The notes below the pieces were generated by a model. It saw nothing but the letters and a program-made list of their open reading frames with translations. It did not search any database and was not told where the DNA came from. A program made the translations under genes and the position numbers. Shown here piece after piece: positions 26,369 through 35,058 of a stretch of DNA of 64,000 nt (the first letter of the stretch is position 1; each line of letters begins with the position of its first letter). Location: contig NZ_AEUD01000013.1 of the NCBI RefSeq assembly GCF_000192435.1, positions 85,425-149,424 on the forward strand, read 5' to 3'. This stretch comes from Gordonia neofelifaecis NRRL B-59395 (GTDB lineage Bacteria > Actinomycetota > Actinomycetes > Mycobacteriales > Mycobacteriaceae).

Positions 26369-27613
26369 TCACACCACCGACAGCGGCAACGCCTTCGACG
26401 GGCCTCGGTCGGCGAAGGCGAACGACGAGCCCGCGGAGAAGCGCACGATCGCGACCTCGCCGGACTCGAGCTGCGGATCTCCGCGGCCAATGGACACCAC
26501 CAGATCGGTGCCATCGACGACGGCCTCCCCGACCACCCAGGTCGCGTCGACCGCGCGGGCTGCGGACTGCAGCGCATCGAGGCGGCCCTGGGACAGCAGC
26601 CGCAGCCACGCACCGTCTTCGACCGCCGGAGAATCCTGCGGAATGCGCACGCGCACACCGTCTCCGACCGCCTCGGCGACGACGCCCGTGTACTGCGTCG
26701 GCCCGAACACCGGGTGGACGTTGAGCACGTCGGCCAGCGCCTGCGCGTCGTTCCGGCGACCGAACACGCTCGCCGCGAGCCGTTCGGCGGTGATTCCGGC
26801 GATCCCGATCAGCTGCTTGTCGAGGATCGCGTCGGCCGTGCCCTCATCGGTCCGACGCCGCACCGAGGCCAGGAAACCGATCGCCAGCAGCTGGTGCTGC
26901 AGCGCCGTCTCCTCCGCAATCCGCACCAGCGCCGACGTCGAGAACTCGCCGAACGCCAGGTCCTCGACCAGCGGTCCCCGGTAGTCGACCAGACCATCCG
27001 CGTCGGCGGGGTCGATCGCACTCAACTCGATCGCCGCCGCGCGCGTCGCCAACGTCGGCTCGGTGACCGCAGGCAGCGGCAGCTCCTCGCGATCCGGTTC
27101 GATCGTGACCGTCCACTCGCAGTGCGGCGCGCGATCGGCGGGCACTCGCGGCGGACGGTGGACGGGACGGATCCGCGCCCGCCGGTTCGTCGCGATAGCG
27201 GTCGCGTCGAACGTCGGATCCTCGATGTCGTGGCACATCGCCGTGACGTACTCCTCGCCCATCGGCTCCACGTCGAGCAACGCTCCGCAGTGGTCGAGGA
27301 CGAACGAGCCGTGGTACCGGTCGACGATCCGGTATCGGAAGTCCATGAACTGCGGCGGCGCGCCGATGTCGAGTTGCAGGCACTTGAACATGTCCTCGAC
27401 ACCATCGCCGTCGATGCCGAGGGCCGTCCGCATCCGCGCGGTGTAGACCGGGCTCGCCGCCATCCACTCCTCAATGGCGACCTGCGTCATCCCCTCGCGG
27501 CCGAACTCCGCGATGAGGTGCGCCATCCCGGACCGGTCGATCAGCTGGCCCGACAGCAGCGACTCCGGGACCAGCGTCGCCAGCTGATCGTGGGTCAGCG
27601 ACGTCGGGCTCAC
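26369..27613 (-). CDS. Hypothetical protein, last gene of the cyp123-cyp51 operon
   Basis: 414 residues from GTG 27613, which overlaps the TGA of the preceding gene (GTGA). I do not recognise the family with confidence. A central stretch (MDFRYRIVDRYHGSFVLDHCG, then EEYVTAMCHDIEDPTFDAT) carries conserved-looking Cys, His and Asp residues. It faintly recalls the L-2-amino-thiazoline-4-carboxylate hydrolase-type fold, which is a weak suggestion. The C-terminal half is alanine-rich and helical. There is no signal peptide or membrane helix. Its coupling to the P450 operon suggests it takes part in the same substrate conversion. Confidence 0.65.
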   Translation of the reverse strand: MSPTSLTHDQLATLVPESLLSGQLIDRSGMAHLIAEFGREGMTQVAIEEWMAASPVYTARMRTALGIDGDGVEDMFKCLQLDIGAPPQFMDFRYRIVDRYHGSFVLDHCGALLDVEPMGEEYVTAMCHDIEDPTFDATAIATNRRARIRPVHRPPRVPADRAPHCEWTVTIEPDREELPLPAVTEPTLATRAAAIELSAIDPADADGLVDYRGPLVEDLAFGEFSTSALVRIAEETALQHQLLAIGFLASVRRRTDEGTADAILDKQLIGIAGITAERLAASVFGRRNDAQALADVLNVHPVFGPTQYTGVVAEAVGDGVRVRIPQDSPAVEDGAWLRLLSQGRLDALQSAARAVDATWVVGEAVVDGTDLVVSIGRGDPQLESGEVAIVRFSAGSSFAFADRGPSKALPLSVV

Positions 27614-28164
27614 GGCATCTCCCACAATCCGACGGGGGCTTCGTCGCGCGGATACCAGCCGGGCAGATTCCCCGGCGCGGACTTCTCGATCCGCTTGAGC
27701 ATGCCGTCGCTGCACGCCTGGTTCGTCAGCATCTCGAGGAACAGCGCGGAGACGTTCCCGAAGTCGAAGAAGTCACGCTGCCAACTGAACTGGAAGTTGC
27801 CCGCGTACCGGAACCAGCTGCCGCCGATGCCGTGCACCGCGTAGTTGGACCCGTCCTCACGGCGCCCCTCGTTGATCTGCCGCCACAGCCCGATCATGTC
27901 GCCGGTCCGCTCGTCGATCACCCACGCCTGATACGGGTACTCCCAGCCCTCCAGGCCCTCCATCTCCTGTCCGAGCGCGATCTCGCGGATCTCGTCGCGT
28001 CCGACGGCCATGAAGTCCTTCTCGGGTCCGTAGTTCCACCCGTAGGTGGCGTCCTCGGTGTAGAACTCGGCCAGCGGACGCCAGTCGCCCGCCTTCTCGG
28101 CCTCGACGTTGGCGTCGAGCCAGCGCTGCTTCATCTCGTCCAGTTCGGAGCGGGGAAATGCCAT
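27610..28164 (-). CDS. SnoaL/NTF2-like protein (Rv0762c-like position)
   Basis: 184 residues. The start MAFPRSELDEMKQRWLDANVEAEKAGDW and the FYTEDATYGWNYGPE strand resemble the cone-shaped NTF2/SnoaL fold that includes ketosteroid isomerase, although the catalytic Asp/Tyr pair is not certain. It follows the ferredoxin gene by one base and overlaps the next gene. In M. tuberculosis a protein of similar size, Rv0762c, stands next to the cyp51 ferredoxin. An isomerase or cyclase-type step on a P450 product is plausible but unproven. Confidence 0.7.
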   Translation of the reverse strand: MAFPRSELDEMKQRWLDANVEAEKAGDWRPLAEFYTEDATYGWNYGPEKDFMAVGRDEIREIALGQEMEGLEGWEYPYQAWVIDERTGDMIGLWRQINEGRREDGSNYAVHGIGGSWFRYAGNFQFSWQRDFFDFGNVSALFLEMLTNQACSDGMLKRIEKSAPGNLPGWYPRDEAPVGLWEMP

Positions 28165-28165
28165 G

Positions 28166-28357
28166 TCAGTCCTCCACGATCTTCAGGGCTTGGGTAGGGC
28201 AGTAACGGACGGCGGCCTCCACTTCGGCGCGCCGGGATTCATCGGGGGTCTCATCGAGCAGGGTGACGGCGTCGCGGCCCGCTTCGAAGACGTCGGGCGC
28301 CTCCATCTCGCACATGCCATGTCCCTGGCACAGGTCGAGATCGACGACGACGCGCAT
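28166..28357 (-). CDS. Small [3Fe-4S]-type ferredoxin, partner of CYP51
   Basis: 63 residues from the ATG at 28357. Cysteines at 10, 16 and 53 (LCQGHGMC and CPTQAL) with histidine in the second position match the P450-linked ferredoxins that bind a 3Fe-4S cluster. The position after cyp51 corresponds to M. tuberculosis Rv0763c, which supports CYP51 activity. It passes electrons from a reductase to the P450s of the operon. The expected cyp51 stop TGA (28359-28357) shares its A with this ATG. As read, however, the cyp51 frame runs on through this gene. Confidence 0.88.
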   Translation of the reverse strand: MRVVVDLDLCQGHGMCEMEAPDVFEAGRDAVTLLDETPDESRRAEVEAAVRYCPTQALKIVED

Positions 28358-29735
28358 CACCGCACCCGCCGGTAGGCGACACGGCACGGCTGGTGCAGCA
28401 GCCTCCTCCGGACTGCAGCTGGACGACCATCTTGGAATGGTCGTTGCGGTAGCTGTCGGCGTCCTGCACGAGGGAGAATTCGTAGTTGCGCAGCAGCACC
28501 GAGAAGATGGCTTTGAGCTGCATCATCGCGAACTGCGCGCCGACACAGCGGTGCCTGCCCGCGCCGAACGGGATCCAGGTCCAGCGGTTGACGAGGTCCT
28601 CCTGGCGGGGCTCGTCGTATCGGGCCGGATCGAAGGCGTCGGGATTCGGGAAGTCCTCGGGCAGGCGATTCGAGACCGCGGGCGAGACGGCGATCGACTG
28701 CCCCTTGTGCACGGTGACCCCGCCGACCTCGAAGTCCTCCTGGACCAGCCGCATCAGGATGATCAGCGGCGGATGCAGTCGCAGCGCCTCCTTGATCGCC
28801 CCTTCCAGCTTCGGGATCTGACGCATCGCGGCGAAGCTGTATTCGGTTCCGTCCGAATAGATCCCGTCGAGCTCACCGGTGACCTCGGCGAGATAGTCCG
28901 GATGCTTGAGCAGTTCGATCAGCGTCCACGCCGCCGTTCCCGACGTCGTGTGGTGCCCGGCGAACATCATCGAGATGAAGATGCCGGTGACGGTGTCCGG
29001 GGTGAACATCTGCGAGCCGTCGTCGTTCTTGAGCGACACCAGGACGTCGAGCAGGTCCCGATCCTCTTTGTCCGCAGGCGGATTCGCGATGCGCCGGTCC
29101 ATGACGCCGCCGATGAACTCCACCAGCTCGGCGCGCGCGGCGTCGCGGCGACGGAAGCTCTCGATGTCCGCGTGCATGTCGACGTACGCGATGGGATCGG
29201 TGCCCTTCTCGAGCTCGTGGTACAGGTGCGCGATGTGCCCGGAGAGCTCCTCGCGGAACTTGCGGCCGATCAGGCACGACGACGACGTGTACAGCGTCAG
29301 CTCGGCGAAGAAGTCCAGGAGATCGATCTCCCCCTCGTCGCCCCAGTCGGCGATCATCCGCTCCACCTCGTCTGGGATGGTGACCGCGTGCTGCTTCATG
29401 TGCGCACCCTTGAGCGCCTGATTGTGCAGCATCTCCGACCGCCGCTCGGGGCTGGTGTCGAAGACGACGCCCTCGCCGAAGATCGGGGTCATGAAGGGAT
29501 ACGCGGCGCCCTGGTCGAGCACCTCGTCCGGGGCGCGGAAGAACTCCTCGTTGGCGGCGGCGCCGCTGACCAGGACCACCTCGCGATCGGCGAGCTGGAA
29601 CATGCCCACCTCGCCGTGCTCGTCGCGCACGCGCCGGAACAGGCCGATCGGATCGGTGGCGAGCTCGTCGAGGTGACCGTGCTCGCCCTCGCCGCCGGAG
29701 ACGCGGATGGACGTTGCGGTGTCTGATGAGGTCAT
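28251..29735 (-). CDS. cyp51: Sterol 14-alpha-demethylase-like cytochrome P450 (CYP51), C-terminus apparently frameshifted
   Basis: 494 residues as read. The start (GEHGHLDELATDPIGLFRRV), the I-helix FAGHHTTSGT, the ExxR motif EALR, and the heme loop FGAGRHRCVGAQ align closely by memory with M. tuberculosis CYP51 (Rv0764c) up to SYRNDHSKMVVQL near residue 440. After that the frame no longer matches. Another frame reads HQPCRVAYRRVR and stops at 28357-28359, exactly at the ferredoxin ATG. The intended gene therefore probably ends at 28357, with a shift somewhere in 28395-28425. CYP51 removes the 14-alpha-methyl of sterols, but bacterial hosts of this clade do not obviously make sterols. The start overlaps the upstream SDR stop (ATGA). 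Confidence 0.88.
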   Translation of the reverse strand: MTSSDTATSIRVSGGEGEHGHLDELATDPIGLFRRVRDEHGEVGMFQLADREVVLVSGAAANEEFFRAPDEVLDQGAAYPFMTPIFGEGVVFDTSPERRSEMLHNQALKGAHMKQHAVTIPDEVERMIADWGDEGEIDLLDFFAELTLYTSSSCLIGRKFREELSGHIAHLYHELEKGTDPIAYVDMHADIESFRRRDAARAELVEFIGGVMDRRIANPPADKEDRDLLDVLVSLKNDDGSQMFTPDTVTGIFISMMFAGHHTTSGTAAWTLIELLKHPDYLAEVTGELDGIYSDGTEYSFAAMRQIPKLEGAIKEALRLHPPLIILMRLVQEDFEVGGVTVHKGQSIAVSPAVSNRLPEDFPNPDAFDPARYDEPRQEDLVNRWTWIPFGAGRHRCVGAQFAMMQLKAIFSVLLRNYEFSLVQDADSYRNDHSKMVVQLQSGGGCCTSRAVSPTGGCGDARRRRSRPVPGTWHVRDGGARRLRSGPRRRHPAR

Positions 29736-30562
29736 GCTAGTGCTCCTTCCGCGGACTGCGTAGCCGGGGCGGTCTGGGTGGGTTGGGCGGGTGGGACGAG
29801 CTTGCCCTCGGCTTCGACGTCGACCGAACGCATGTGCGCGCCGGGCGGCATCGAGATCATCGCCATGACGGCCGAGGCGAGGTTCTCGGGTTTGAGGAAG
29901 TGGCCGTGCCTGGCCAGTCCGAACGCGATCCAGTCGTTGAGCATGTCCTCGGTCTGCTGCTGATCGAGGTTCATGCCCATGCCGGTGATCGTCTGACCGG
30001 GCCGGACCAGGCCGGCGCGGACGCCGGTTCCTTCGAGTTCCATGCCGATCGTCGCGACCATGCCCTCGACACCGCACTTGGCGGCGACGTACGCCGACGA
30101 CCACGGGCGCGGATGGGTGACGACGTCGGAGCTGATGAAGACGATGTCCCCGCGACGGCGTTCGATCATCGCCGGCGCGACGGCCCGGTACATGCGATAG
30201 GCGCCGACGAGGTGGACGTCGATCTGCGCGGCCCAGTCGTCGACGGGCATCTCGTGGGCCCGTCCGATCTGCAGGTCACCGGCACCGGTGACGACCACTT
30301 CGAGCGGACCGAGCGCGGCCTCCGCGGCGGCGACCGCGGCGCGCACCGCGTCGTCGTCGGTGACGTCGAGGGACACCGCCACGGCCTCGCCGCCGTCGGC
30401 GACGATCTGCGCGGCGGTCTCCGCGCACTTCTCCACGCGGCGGGCGCCGAGGGCGACGGGGTGTCCGGCGGCGGCGAGGGCACGCGCGGTCGCTTCACCG
30501 ATGCCGGACGACGCGCCGGCGACCAGGACCGGTCGACGGTCGGGATGGGGCTGGAATCTCAT
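29732..30562 (-). CDS. SDR oxidoreductase between cyp123 and cyp51
   Basis: 276 residues with the classical SDR pattern: VAGASSGIGEATARAL, a TGAGD segment in place of NAG, ISSDVV with the active serine, and YVAAKCG (YxxxK). It overlaps both neighbours by ATGA junctions, so the three enzymes are translated together. The position matches M. tuberculosis Rv0765c. It likely oxidises an alcohol produced by one P450. The C-terminal tail (PPAQPTQTAPATQSAEG) is low complexity and variable. Confidence 0.88.
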   Translation of the reverse strand: MRFQPHPDRRPVLVAGASSGIGEATARALAAAGHPVALGARRVEKCAETAAQIVADGGEAVAVSLDVTDDDAVRAAVAAAEAALGPLEVVVTGAGDLQIGRAHEMPVDDWAAQIDVHLVGAYRMYRAVAPAMIERRRGDIVFISSDVVTHPRPWSSAYVAAKCGVEGMVATIGMELEGTGVRAGLVRPGQTITGMGMNLDQQQTEDMLNDWIAFGLARHGHFLKPENLASAVMAMISMPPGAHMRSVDVEAEGKLVPPAQPTQTAPATQSAEGALA

Positions 30563-31812
30563 CGGGCGATCACTTTCATCGGGAGGGCGGCGAAGCCGCG
30601 GACGTTGACCGAGTGCACGCGCTCGGCGGCGGCGACGTCGACCTCGAAACTCTTGACGGTGCGGGCGATCTCGGCCAGACCGATGTTGGTCTCGAGCCGT
30701 GCGAGGTGCGCGCCGAGGCAGAAGTGGGTGCCGAGTCCGAACGACAGGATGGTGCGGCTGCTGTCACGGCCGATGCGGTACTGGTCGGCGTCGGGTCCGA
30801 AGACGTCCTCATCCCGGTTCGCCGAACCGATCAGCAGCAGCACGCGATCGCCCGCCGGAATGGTCCGGCCGCCGTACTCGACGTCGCGGGCGACGCGCCG
30901 CAGCAGCATCTGCGTCGAGGTGTCGTAGCGGAGCGTCTCCTGGACCCAGTCCTCGACGATCTCGAGCGCGTCGGCCCCGGCGCCCACCGCGTCGAGGATC
31001 CCGGCCACCTGTCCGCCGCTGCGATGACCCCAGAAGACGGAGTTCGCCAGGAGCTTGGTGGTGGTCTCGTTGCCCGCCACCACCATCAGCATCATGAAGC
31101 CGATGATCTCCTGGTCTGTCATCGCGGTGAGTTCGCCGTCGTCGCCCGCGAGCTCGGCGCCGATCAGCGCCGAGACGAGATCGTCGCCCGGGTTCTTCCG
31201 CCGGTCGGCCAGCAGTTCCGTGTAGAAGCCGTGCAGCTCCACATACGCGCGGATCGCGGCCTCGGGGACGTCGGTGACACCCTCCTCGCGGTGGATCAGC
31301 AGGTCCGACTGAGTCCGCAGGTGAGCGCGGTCGGACTGTCCGACGCCCAGCAGCTCGGACACCACGTCCATCGGGAGCAGTCCGGCGAAGTCGTGGACGA
31401 AGTCGAACTCGCCCATCTCCAGGCACCGCGACCAGTGCTGATGCGTCAGCTCCTGGATCCGCGGTGCCAGCTCGCTCACCCGGCGCGGGGTGAAGCCCTT
31501 CGAGACCAGCTTGCGCAGTCGCAGATGCCGCGGATCGTCCATCGCCAGGAAGCTCATGGCGTACTCGGCGTTCTCGTTGTACGACAACGGGTCCATCGAC
31601 ACGCCCCAGCTGTTGGACAGCCGGACGTTGTCGCGGAAGGCCTCCGAGACGTCGTCGTGCCGGGCCAAGGCCCAGAAGTCGCCGTCGGCGCTGCGGTAGA
31701 CGGGCGCCTCACGGCGCAGTCGCGCGTATGTCGGGTACGGGTCCTCGTGGAAGTCGTAGTCGTAGGGGTCGAAGGGTATCGACCCCTGCATTCCGGTGTC
31801 GGTGACGGTCAA
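30559..31812 (-). CDS. cyp123: Cytochrome P450 (CYP123-like)
   Basis: 417 residues with the oxygen-binding I-helix VVAGNETTTK, the ExxR motif in QETLRYD, and the heme-thiolate loop FGLGTHFCLGAHLARLE. Length and order match M. tuberculosis cyp123 (Rv0766c), first gene of the block ending in cyp51 and its ferredoxin. It is cytoplasmic and takes electrons from ferredoxin. The natural substrate is unknown; the neighbours suggest a sterol, isoprenoid or fatty molecule. A divergent SDR-ALDH-CMD operon 0.7 kb upstream probably continues the pathway. Confidence 0.88.
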   Translation of the reverse strand: MTVTDTGMQGSIPFDPYDYDFHEDPYPTYARLRREAPVYRSADGDFWALARHDDVSEAFRDNVRLSNSWGVSMDPLSYNENAEYAMSFLAMDDPRHLRLRKLVSKGFTPRRVSELAPRIQELTHQHWSRCLEMGEFDFVHDFAGLLPMDVVSELLGVGQSDRAHLRTQSDLLIHREEGVTDVPEAAIRAYVELHGFYTELLADRRKNPGDDLVSALIGAELAGDDGELTAMTDQEIIGFMMLMVVAGNETTTKLLANSVFWGHRSGGQVAGILDAVGAGADALEIVEDWVQETLRYDTSTQMLLRRVARDVEYGGRTIPAGDRVLLLIGSANRDEDVFGPDADQYRIGRDSSRTILSFGLGTHFCLGAHLARLETNIGLAEIARTVKSFEVDVAAAERVHSVNVRGFAALPMKVIAR

Positions 31813-31892
31813 CGTCTCTTCCCATCAATCGTGAATCGGCTTGTGGATCAAAGGCTTCGGTCGGTTCTGGTCGGGCCTGTGTCGGGTCCGGG

Positions 31893-32492
31893 TCAGTCCG
31901 CGGGCATCAGCAGCCCGGCGGCGGCGACCAGCCGCTCGGAGGTGGCCTCGTAGGTCAGGTGGCCCATGCCCGCGGTGACGAGTCCACCCGCGTACAGCAT
32001 CTGCAGCGCGTCGACCACGCGCTCGGCCTCGGGATGGTCGTTGCCGACCGCGGCCGCGAGGCGATCGTGGATGAAGCGCCCGATGCGCCAGCGCAGGTGC
32101 TCGGAGTCCGGATCGTTGCCGAGGAGGGCGACGGTGACGGCGCCGCCGAGCTGGCCGTCGCCCGCAACCACCATCGACACGCCGCGCAGCACCTGCGCCA
32201 CTCGATCACGCGCGGGCAGCGACGGATCCGCTTCCGGGACACCGGCCGCGAGCCGACGCCAGAACACCTCCGCGACCAGGTGACTCTTCGAGCTGAAGTA
32301 CGTGTACGCGGTGGCCGGCGCGACGCCCGCCCGTTTGGCGACGTCGCGCACCGAGAGCGCGTCGAAACCGTCGGCCGCGAGGATCTCGACGGCGGCGTCG
32401 GCCATCTTGCTGATCTTCTCGGCCTGCTGGGGACTGAGGCGACGGCGGGTCGACTCGGTGGCGACACCGGCGGATTCGACGGGGGTGGACAT
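31893..32492 (-). CDS. TetR-family regulator of the P450/aldehyde dehydrogenase region
   Basis: 199 residues from the ATG at 32492; a GTG three codons earlier (32501) is possible. The HTH reads LSVRDVAKRAGVAPATAYTYFSSKSHLVAEVF. It corresponds to M. tuberculosis Rv0767c and sits between the minus-strand P450 operon (80 nt downstream) and the divergent plus-strand aldehyde dehydrogenase operon, so it can control both. The 63-nt divergent gap holds a repeated GTCCAGA motif and GACA-N2-TGTC. The effector is unknown. Confidence 0.87.
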   Translation of the reverse strand: MSTPVESAGVATESTRRRLSPQQAEKISKMADAAVEILAADGFDALSVRDVAKRAGVAPATAYTYFSSKSHLVAEVFWRRLAAGVPEADPSLPARDRVAQVLRGVSMVVAGDGQLGGAVTVALLGNDPDSEHLRWRIGRFIHDRLAAAVGNDHPEAERVVDALQMLYAGGLVTAGMGHLTYEATSERLVAAAGLLMPAD

Positions 32493-32523
32493 GTGACGCA
32501 CGCTACTCTACGGTTGAATCGAA

Positions 32524-32542
32524 GTCCAGACACCTGTCCAGA
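32524..32542. promoter_or_regulatory. Candidate TetR operator in the divergent promoter
   Basis: Two copies of GTCCAGA (32524-32530 and 32536-32542) start 12 nt apart, and a GACA-N2-TGTC palindrome (32529-32538) bridges them. The site lies 14 nt before the aldehyde dehydrogenase ATG and 32 nt from the TetR start. A repressor bound here would block both directions. Inferred from position and symmetry only. Confidence 0.4.
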
Positions 32543-32555
32543 TGGAGTTCTGAAT

Positions 32556-34037
32556 ATGACTCGAGCGAGCATCTCGCTACGACCCGACAACGCCACCGAC
32601 CTGCTGATCGACGGCAAGCTGATCCCCGGATCCGGCGGCACGTTCGAGGTCGTCAACCCGGCCACCGAGGAGGTCATCGGCCAAGCCGCCGAGGGCACGT
32701 CCGCCGACATGGACGCGGCGATCGACGCCGCTCGCCGCGCATTCGATCAGACGGACTGGTCCCGGAACCACGCCTTCCGCGCCCACTGCCTACGCCAGCT
32801 GCGCGACGCCCTGCTGGCTCACGCCGACGAACTGCGCGAGCTGACCGTCGCCGAGGTCGGGTGCCCGACGTTCCTGACCCACGGACCCCAGCTGGTCGGC
32901 CCGATCACCGACCTCGGGTACTTCGCCGACCTCGCCGAAAGCTATTCGTGGACCACCGACCTCGGCGAGGCCAGTCCGATGGGCATCAAGAACCGCCGCG
33001 AACTGCGCGCGGAAGCCATCGGTGTGGTCGGCGCCATCACGCCGTGGAACTTCCCGCACCAGATCAACTTCGCCAAGATCGGTCCCGCGCTGGCGGCCGG
33101 CTGCACCGTGATCCTCAAGCCCGCCCCCGACACCCCGTGGTGCGCGGCGCTGGTCGGCAAGGTGATCGCCGAGGAGACCGATTTTCCACCGGGCGTGATC
33201 AACATCGTCACCTCCACCGACCATCTGCTCGGAGCACAGCTCTGCACCGATCCGCGCGTCGACCTGATCTCGTTCACCGGCTCCACCGACACCGGTCGCA
33301 AGGTGATGGCCGCGGCCGCGCCGACGCTCAAGAAGGTCTTCCTCGAACTCGGCGGCAAGTCGGCGTTCATCGTCCTCGACGACGCCGACCTCGGCGCGGC
33401 CTGCTCGATGGCGGCCTTCTCCGTCGTCACCCACGCCGGCCAGGGCTGCGCCATCACCACCCGACTGCTGGTGCCACGTGAAACACTGGGCGCCGCCGTC
33501 GAACTCACCAAGAATGCGATGGCCGGTCTGGCCGCCGCCGACCCCACCCGGCCGGGGACGGTGTGCGGGCCGCTGATCTCCGCACGCCAACGCGAGCGCG
33601 TCGAGGAATACCTGCGTCTCGCGCGCGACGAGGGCGGCGTGATCGAGGTCGGCGGCGGCCGCCCCGCCGACCAGGAGAAGGGTTTCTTCATCGAACCCAC
33701 CCTCATCTCCGGGCTCGACAATTCCGCACGCGTCGCCCAGGAGGAGATCTTCGGGCCGGTCCTGGTGATCGTCCCGCACGACGGTGACCAAGACGCGATC
33801 GACATCGCCAACGACTCCCCCTACGGACTCTCCGGCGCCGTCTGGGGCACCGATCCCGACCGGATCAACGCGGTCGTCGACGGCGTCCGGACCGGGACCA
33901 TGGGCGTCAACGGCGGCATCTGGTACTCGGCCGACGTCCCCTTCGGCGGCTACAAGCAGAGCGGGATCGGCCGCGAGATGGGGGTGGCGGGGTTCTCCGA
34001 GTATCTCGAGATCAAAGCGGTGGCAACGCCCGTCTGA
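32556..34037 (+). CDS. Aldehyde dehydrogenase (Rv0768/AldA-like)
   Basis: 493 residues from the ATG at 32556. Motifs are AITPWNFPHQINFAKIG, FTGSTDTGRKVM, the general-base ELGGKSAFIV near residue 266, and the catalytic cysteine in HAGQGCAITTR near residue 300. It matches M. tuberculosis aldA (Rv0768) by position, divergent from the TetR gene and P450 operon. It likely oxidises an aldehyde generated by P450 and SDR steps. A 289-nt gap with two repeat elements separates it from the next gene, so downstream expression may depend on another promoter. Confidence 0.91.
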   Translation: MTRASISLRPDNATDLLIDGKLIPGSGGTFEVVNPATEEVIGQAAEGTSADMDAAIDAARRAFDQTDWSRNHAFRAHCLRQLRDALLAHADELRELTVAEVGCPTFLTHGPQLVGPITDLGYFADLAESYSWTTDLGEASPMGIKNRRELRAEAIGVVGAITPWNFPHQINFAKIGPALAAGCTVILKPAPDTPWCAALVGKVIAEETDFPPGVINIVTSTDHLLGAQLCTDPRVDLISFTGSTDTGRKVMAAAAPTLKKVFLELGGKSAFIVLDDADLGAACSMAAFSVVTHAGQGCAITTRLLVPRETLGAAVELTKNAMAGLAAADPTRPGTVCGPLISARQRERVEEYLRLARDEGGVIEVGGGRPADQEKGFFIEPTLISGLDNSARVAQEEIFGPVLVIVPHDGDQDAIDIANDSPYGLSGAVWGTDPDRINAVVDGVRTGTMGVNGGIWYSADVPFGGYKQSGIGREMGVAGFSEYLEIKAVATPV

Positions 34038-34061
34038 TCTCTCCCCCGCTGTCTGCGGCCC

Positions 34062-34157
34062 GGGCTTGGGCGGGGATGTTGTTCCTCGGCAGTCCTCACT
34101 CCTCGGCTAGCGCCTCGTCGCTGCGGAGAGCTCGTCACAACATCCCCGCCCAACCCC
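34062..34157. repeat. Palindromic element copy 2: compensated stem around the same core
   Basis: Arms GGGCGGGGATGTTGT (34068-34082) and exact complement (34137-34151), extended by TT/AA and then three more pairs beyond one mismatch. The enclosed 54 nt end in the 37-nt core (34100-34136), which differs from copy 1 (16235-16271) at two bases. The seven bases of each arm next to the loop differ from copy 1, yet pairing is perfect in both. Confidence 0.8.
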
Positions 34158-34192
34158 TGTGTCGTCGTCTCGTCCGTCTCCCCACCCGTTCG

Positions 34193-34294
34193 TTGAGCGA
34201 GCACTCCCCGCCCGCTGATTGAGCGAGCACTTCCCTCCGCTGGTTGAGCGAGCACTTCCCTCCGCTGGTTGAGCGAGCGAAGCGAGTCGAAACC
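34193..34294. repeat. Tandem TTGAGCGAGC repeats
   Basis: Four units of 25-26 nt, each beginning TTGAGCGAGC, start at 34193, 34219, 34244 and 34269. Units 2 and 3 are identical (ending CTTCCCTCCGCTGG), and the last diverges after the first 10 nt. The same CCGCTGGTTGAGCGAGC string forms the stem of the hairpin at 51288. The block ends about 30 nt before the SDR start codon. Confidence 0.85.
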
Positions 34295-34326
34295 ACCAGC
34301 ACAACACCACCAAAGGAACACACAGC

Positions 34327-35058
34327 ATGACCCGATTCAGTGACAAGACCGCGATCGTCACCGGCGCCGCGGGCGGCATCGGCGAAGCCTATGCGCGCGC
34401 CCTCGCCGCCGAGGGCGCGTACGTCGTCATCGCCGACGTCAACGACGAGGCCGGGCAGACCGTCGCCGACTCGATCGGCGGCATGTACTGCCACACCGAC
34501 GTCGCCGATCCGGAATCGGCTGCGGCGCTCGCCGAGGCCGTCGTCGACGAGCGCGGCAAGATCGACGCGCTCGTCAACAACGCGGCGATCTACGGCGGCA
34601 TGAAGCTCGACTTCCTCACCACCGTCCCGTGGGACTACTACAAGAAGTTCATGAGCGTGAACCTCGACGGCGCACTCAACGTGACCCGAGCGTGCTACCC
34701 GCACATGCGCCACGGCGGCGCGATCGTCAACCAGTCGTCCACCGCGGCCTGGGTGTACAGCGGCTTCTACGGACTGGCGAAGGTCGGCGTCAACGGCCTC
34801 ACCCAGCAGCTCGCCGTCGAACTCGGCGGACAGCGGATCCGCATCAACGCCATCGCCCCCGGCCCGATCGACACCGAGGCGACCCGGTCGACGACGCCCA
34901 CCGAGATGGTGAACGACATGGTCTCGAAGCTGCCGCTCGGCCGCATGGGCACCCCGGAGGATCTGGTCGGTATGTGCCTGTTCCTCCTGTCGGACGAGGC
35001 ATCGTGGATCACCGGCCAGATCTTCAACGTCGACGGCGGACAGGTCATCCGTTCATGA
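34327..35058 (+). CDS. SDR oxidoreductase (Rv0769-like)
   Basis: 243 residues. TGAAGGIGEAYARAL, the NNAA motif (LVNNAAIYGG), NQSSTAAW with the active serine and YGLAKVG (YxxxK), and a C-terminal GGQVIRS are all intact. It heads a tightly overlapping trio with the hydroxyisobutyrate dehydrogenase-like and CMD genes, the same order as M. tuberculosis Rv0769-Rv0771. An AAAGGAA ribosome binding site precedes the ATG, just after the tandem repeat block. Confidence 0.9.
   Translation: MTRFSDKTAIVTGAAGGIGEAYARALAAEGAYVVIADVNDEAGQTVADSIGGMYCHTDVADPESAAALAEAVVDERGKIDALVNNAAIYGGMKLDFLTTVPWDYYKKFMSVNLDGALNVTRACYPHMRHGGAIVNQSSTAAWVYSGFYGLAKVGVNGLTQQLAVELGGQRIRINAIAPGPIDTEATRSTTPTEMVNDMVSKLPLGRMGTPEDLVGMCLFLLSDEASWITGQIFNVDGGQVIRS

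Noticed and set aside
28166-28387. Longer ferredoxin start at 28387
   Set aside because: The extra residues come from the cyp51 end in another frame. The ATG at 28357 directly follows the expected cyp51 stop and begins at the ferredoxin domain.
34062-34157. Simple transcription terminator explanation for the paired elements
   Set aside because: The stem could terminate the aldehyde dehydrogenase transcript, but the conserved loop sequence and its recurrence in the 16214 gap inside another operon are not explained by termination alone.
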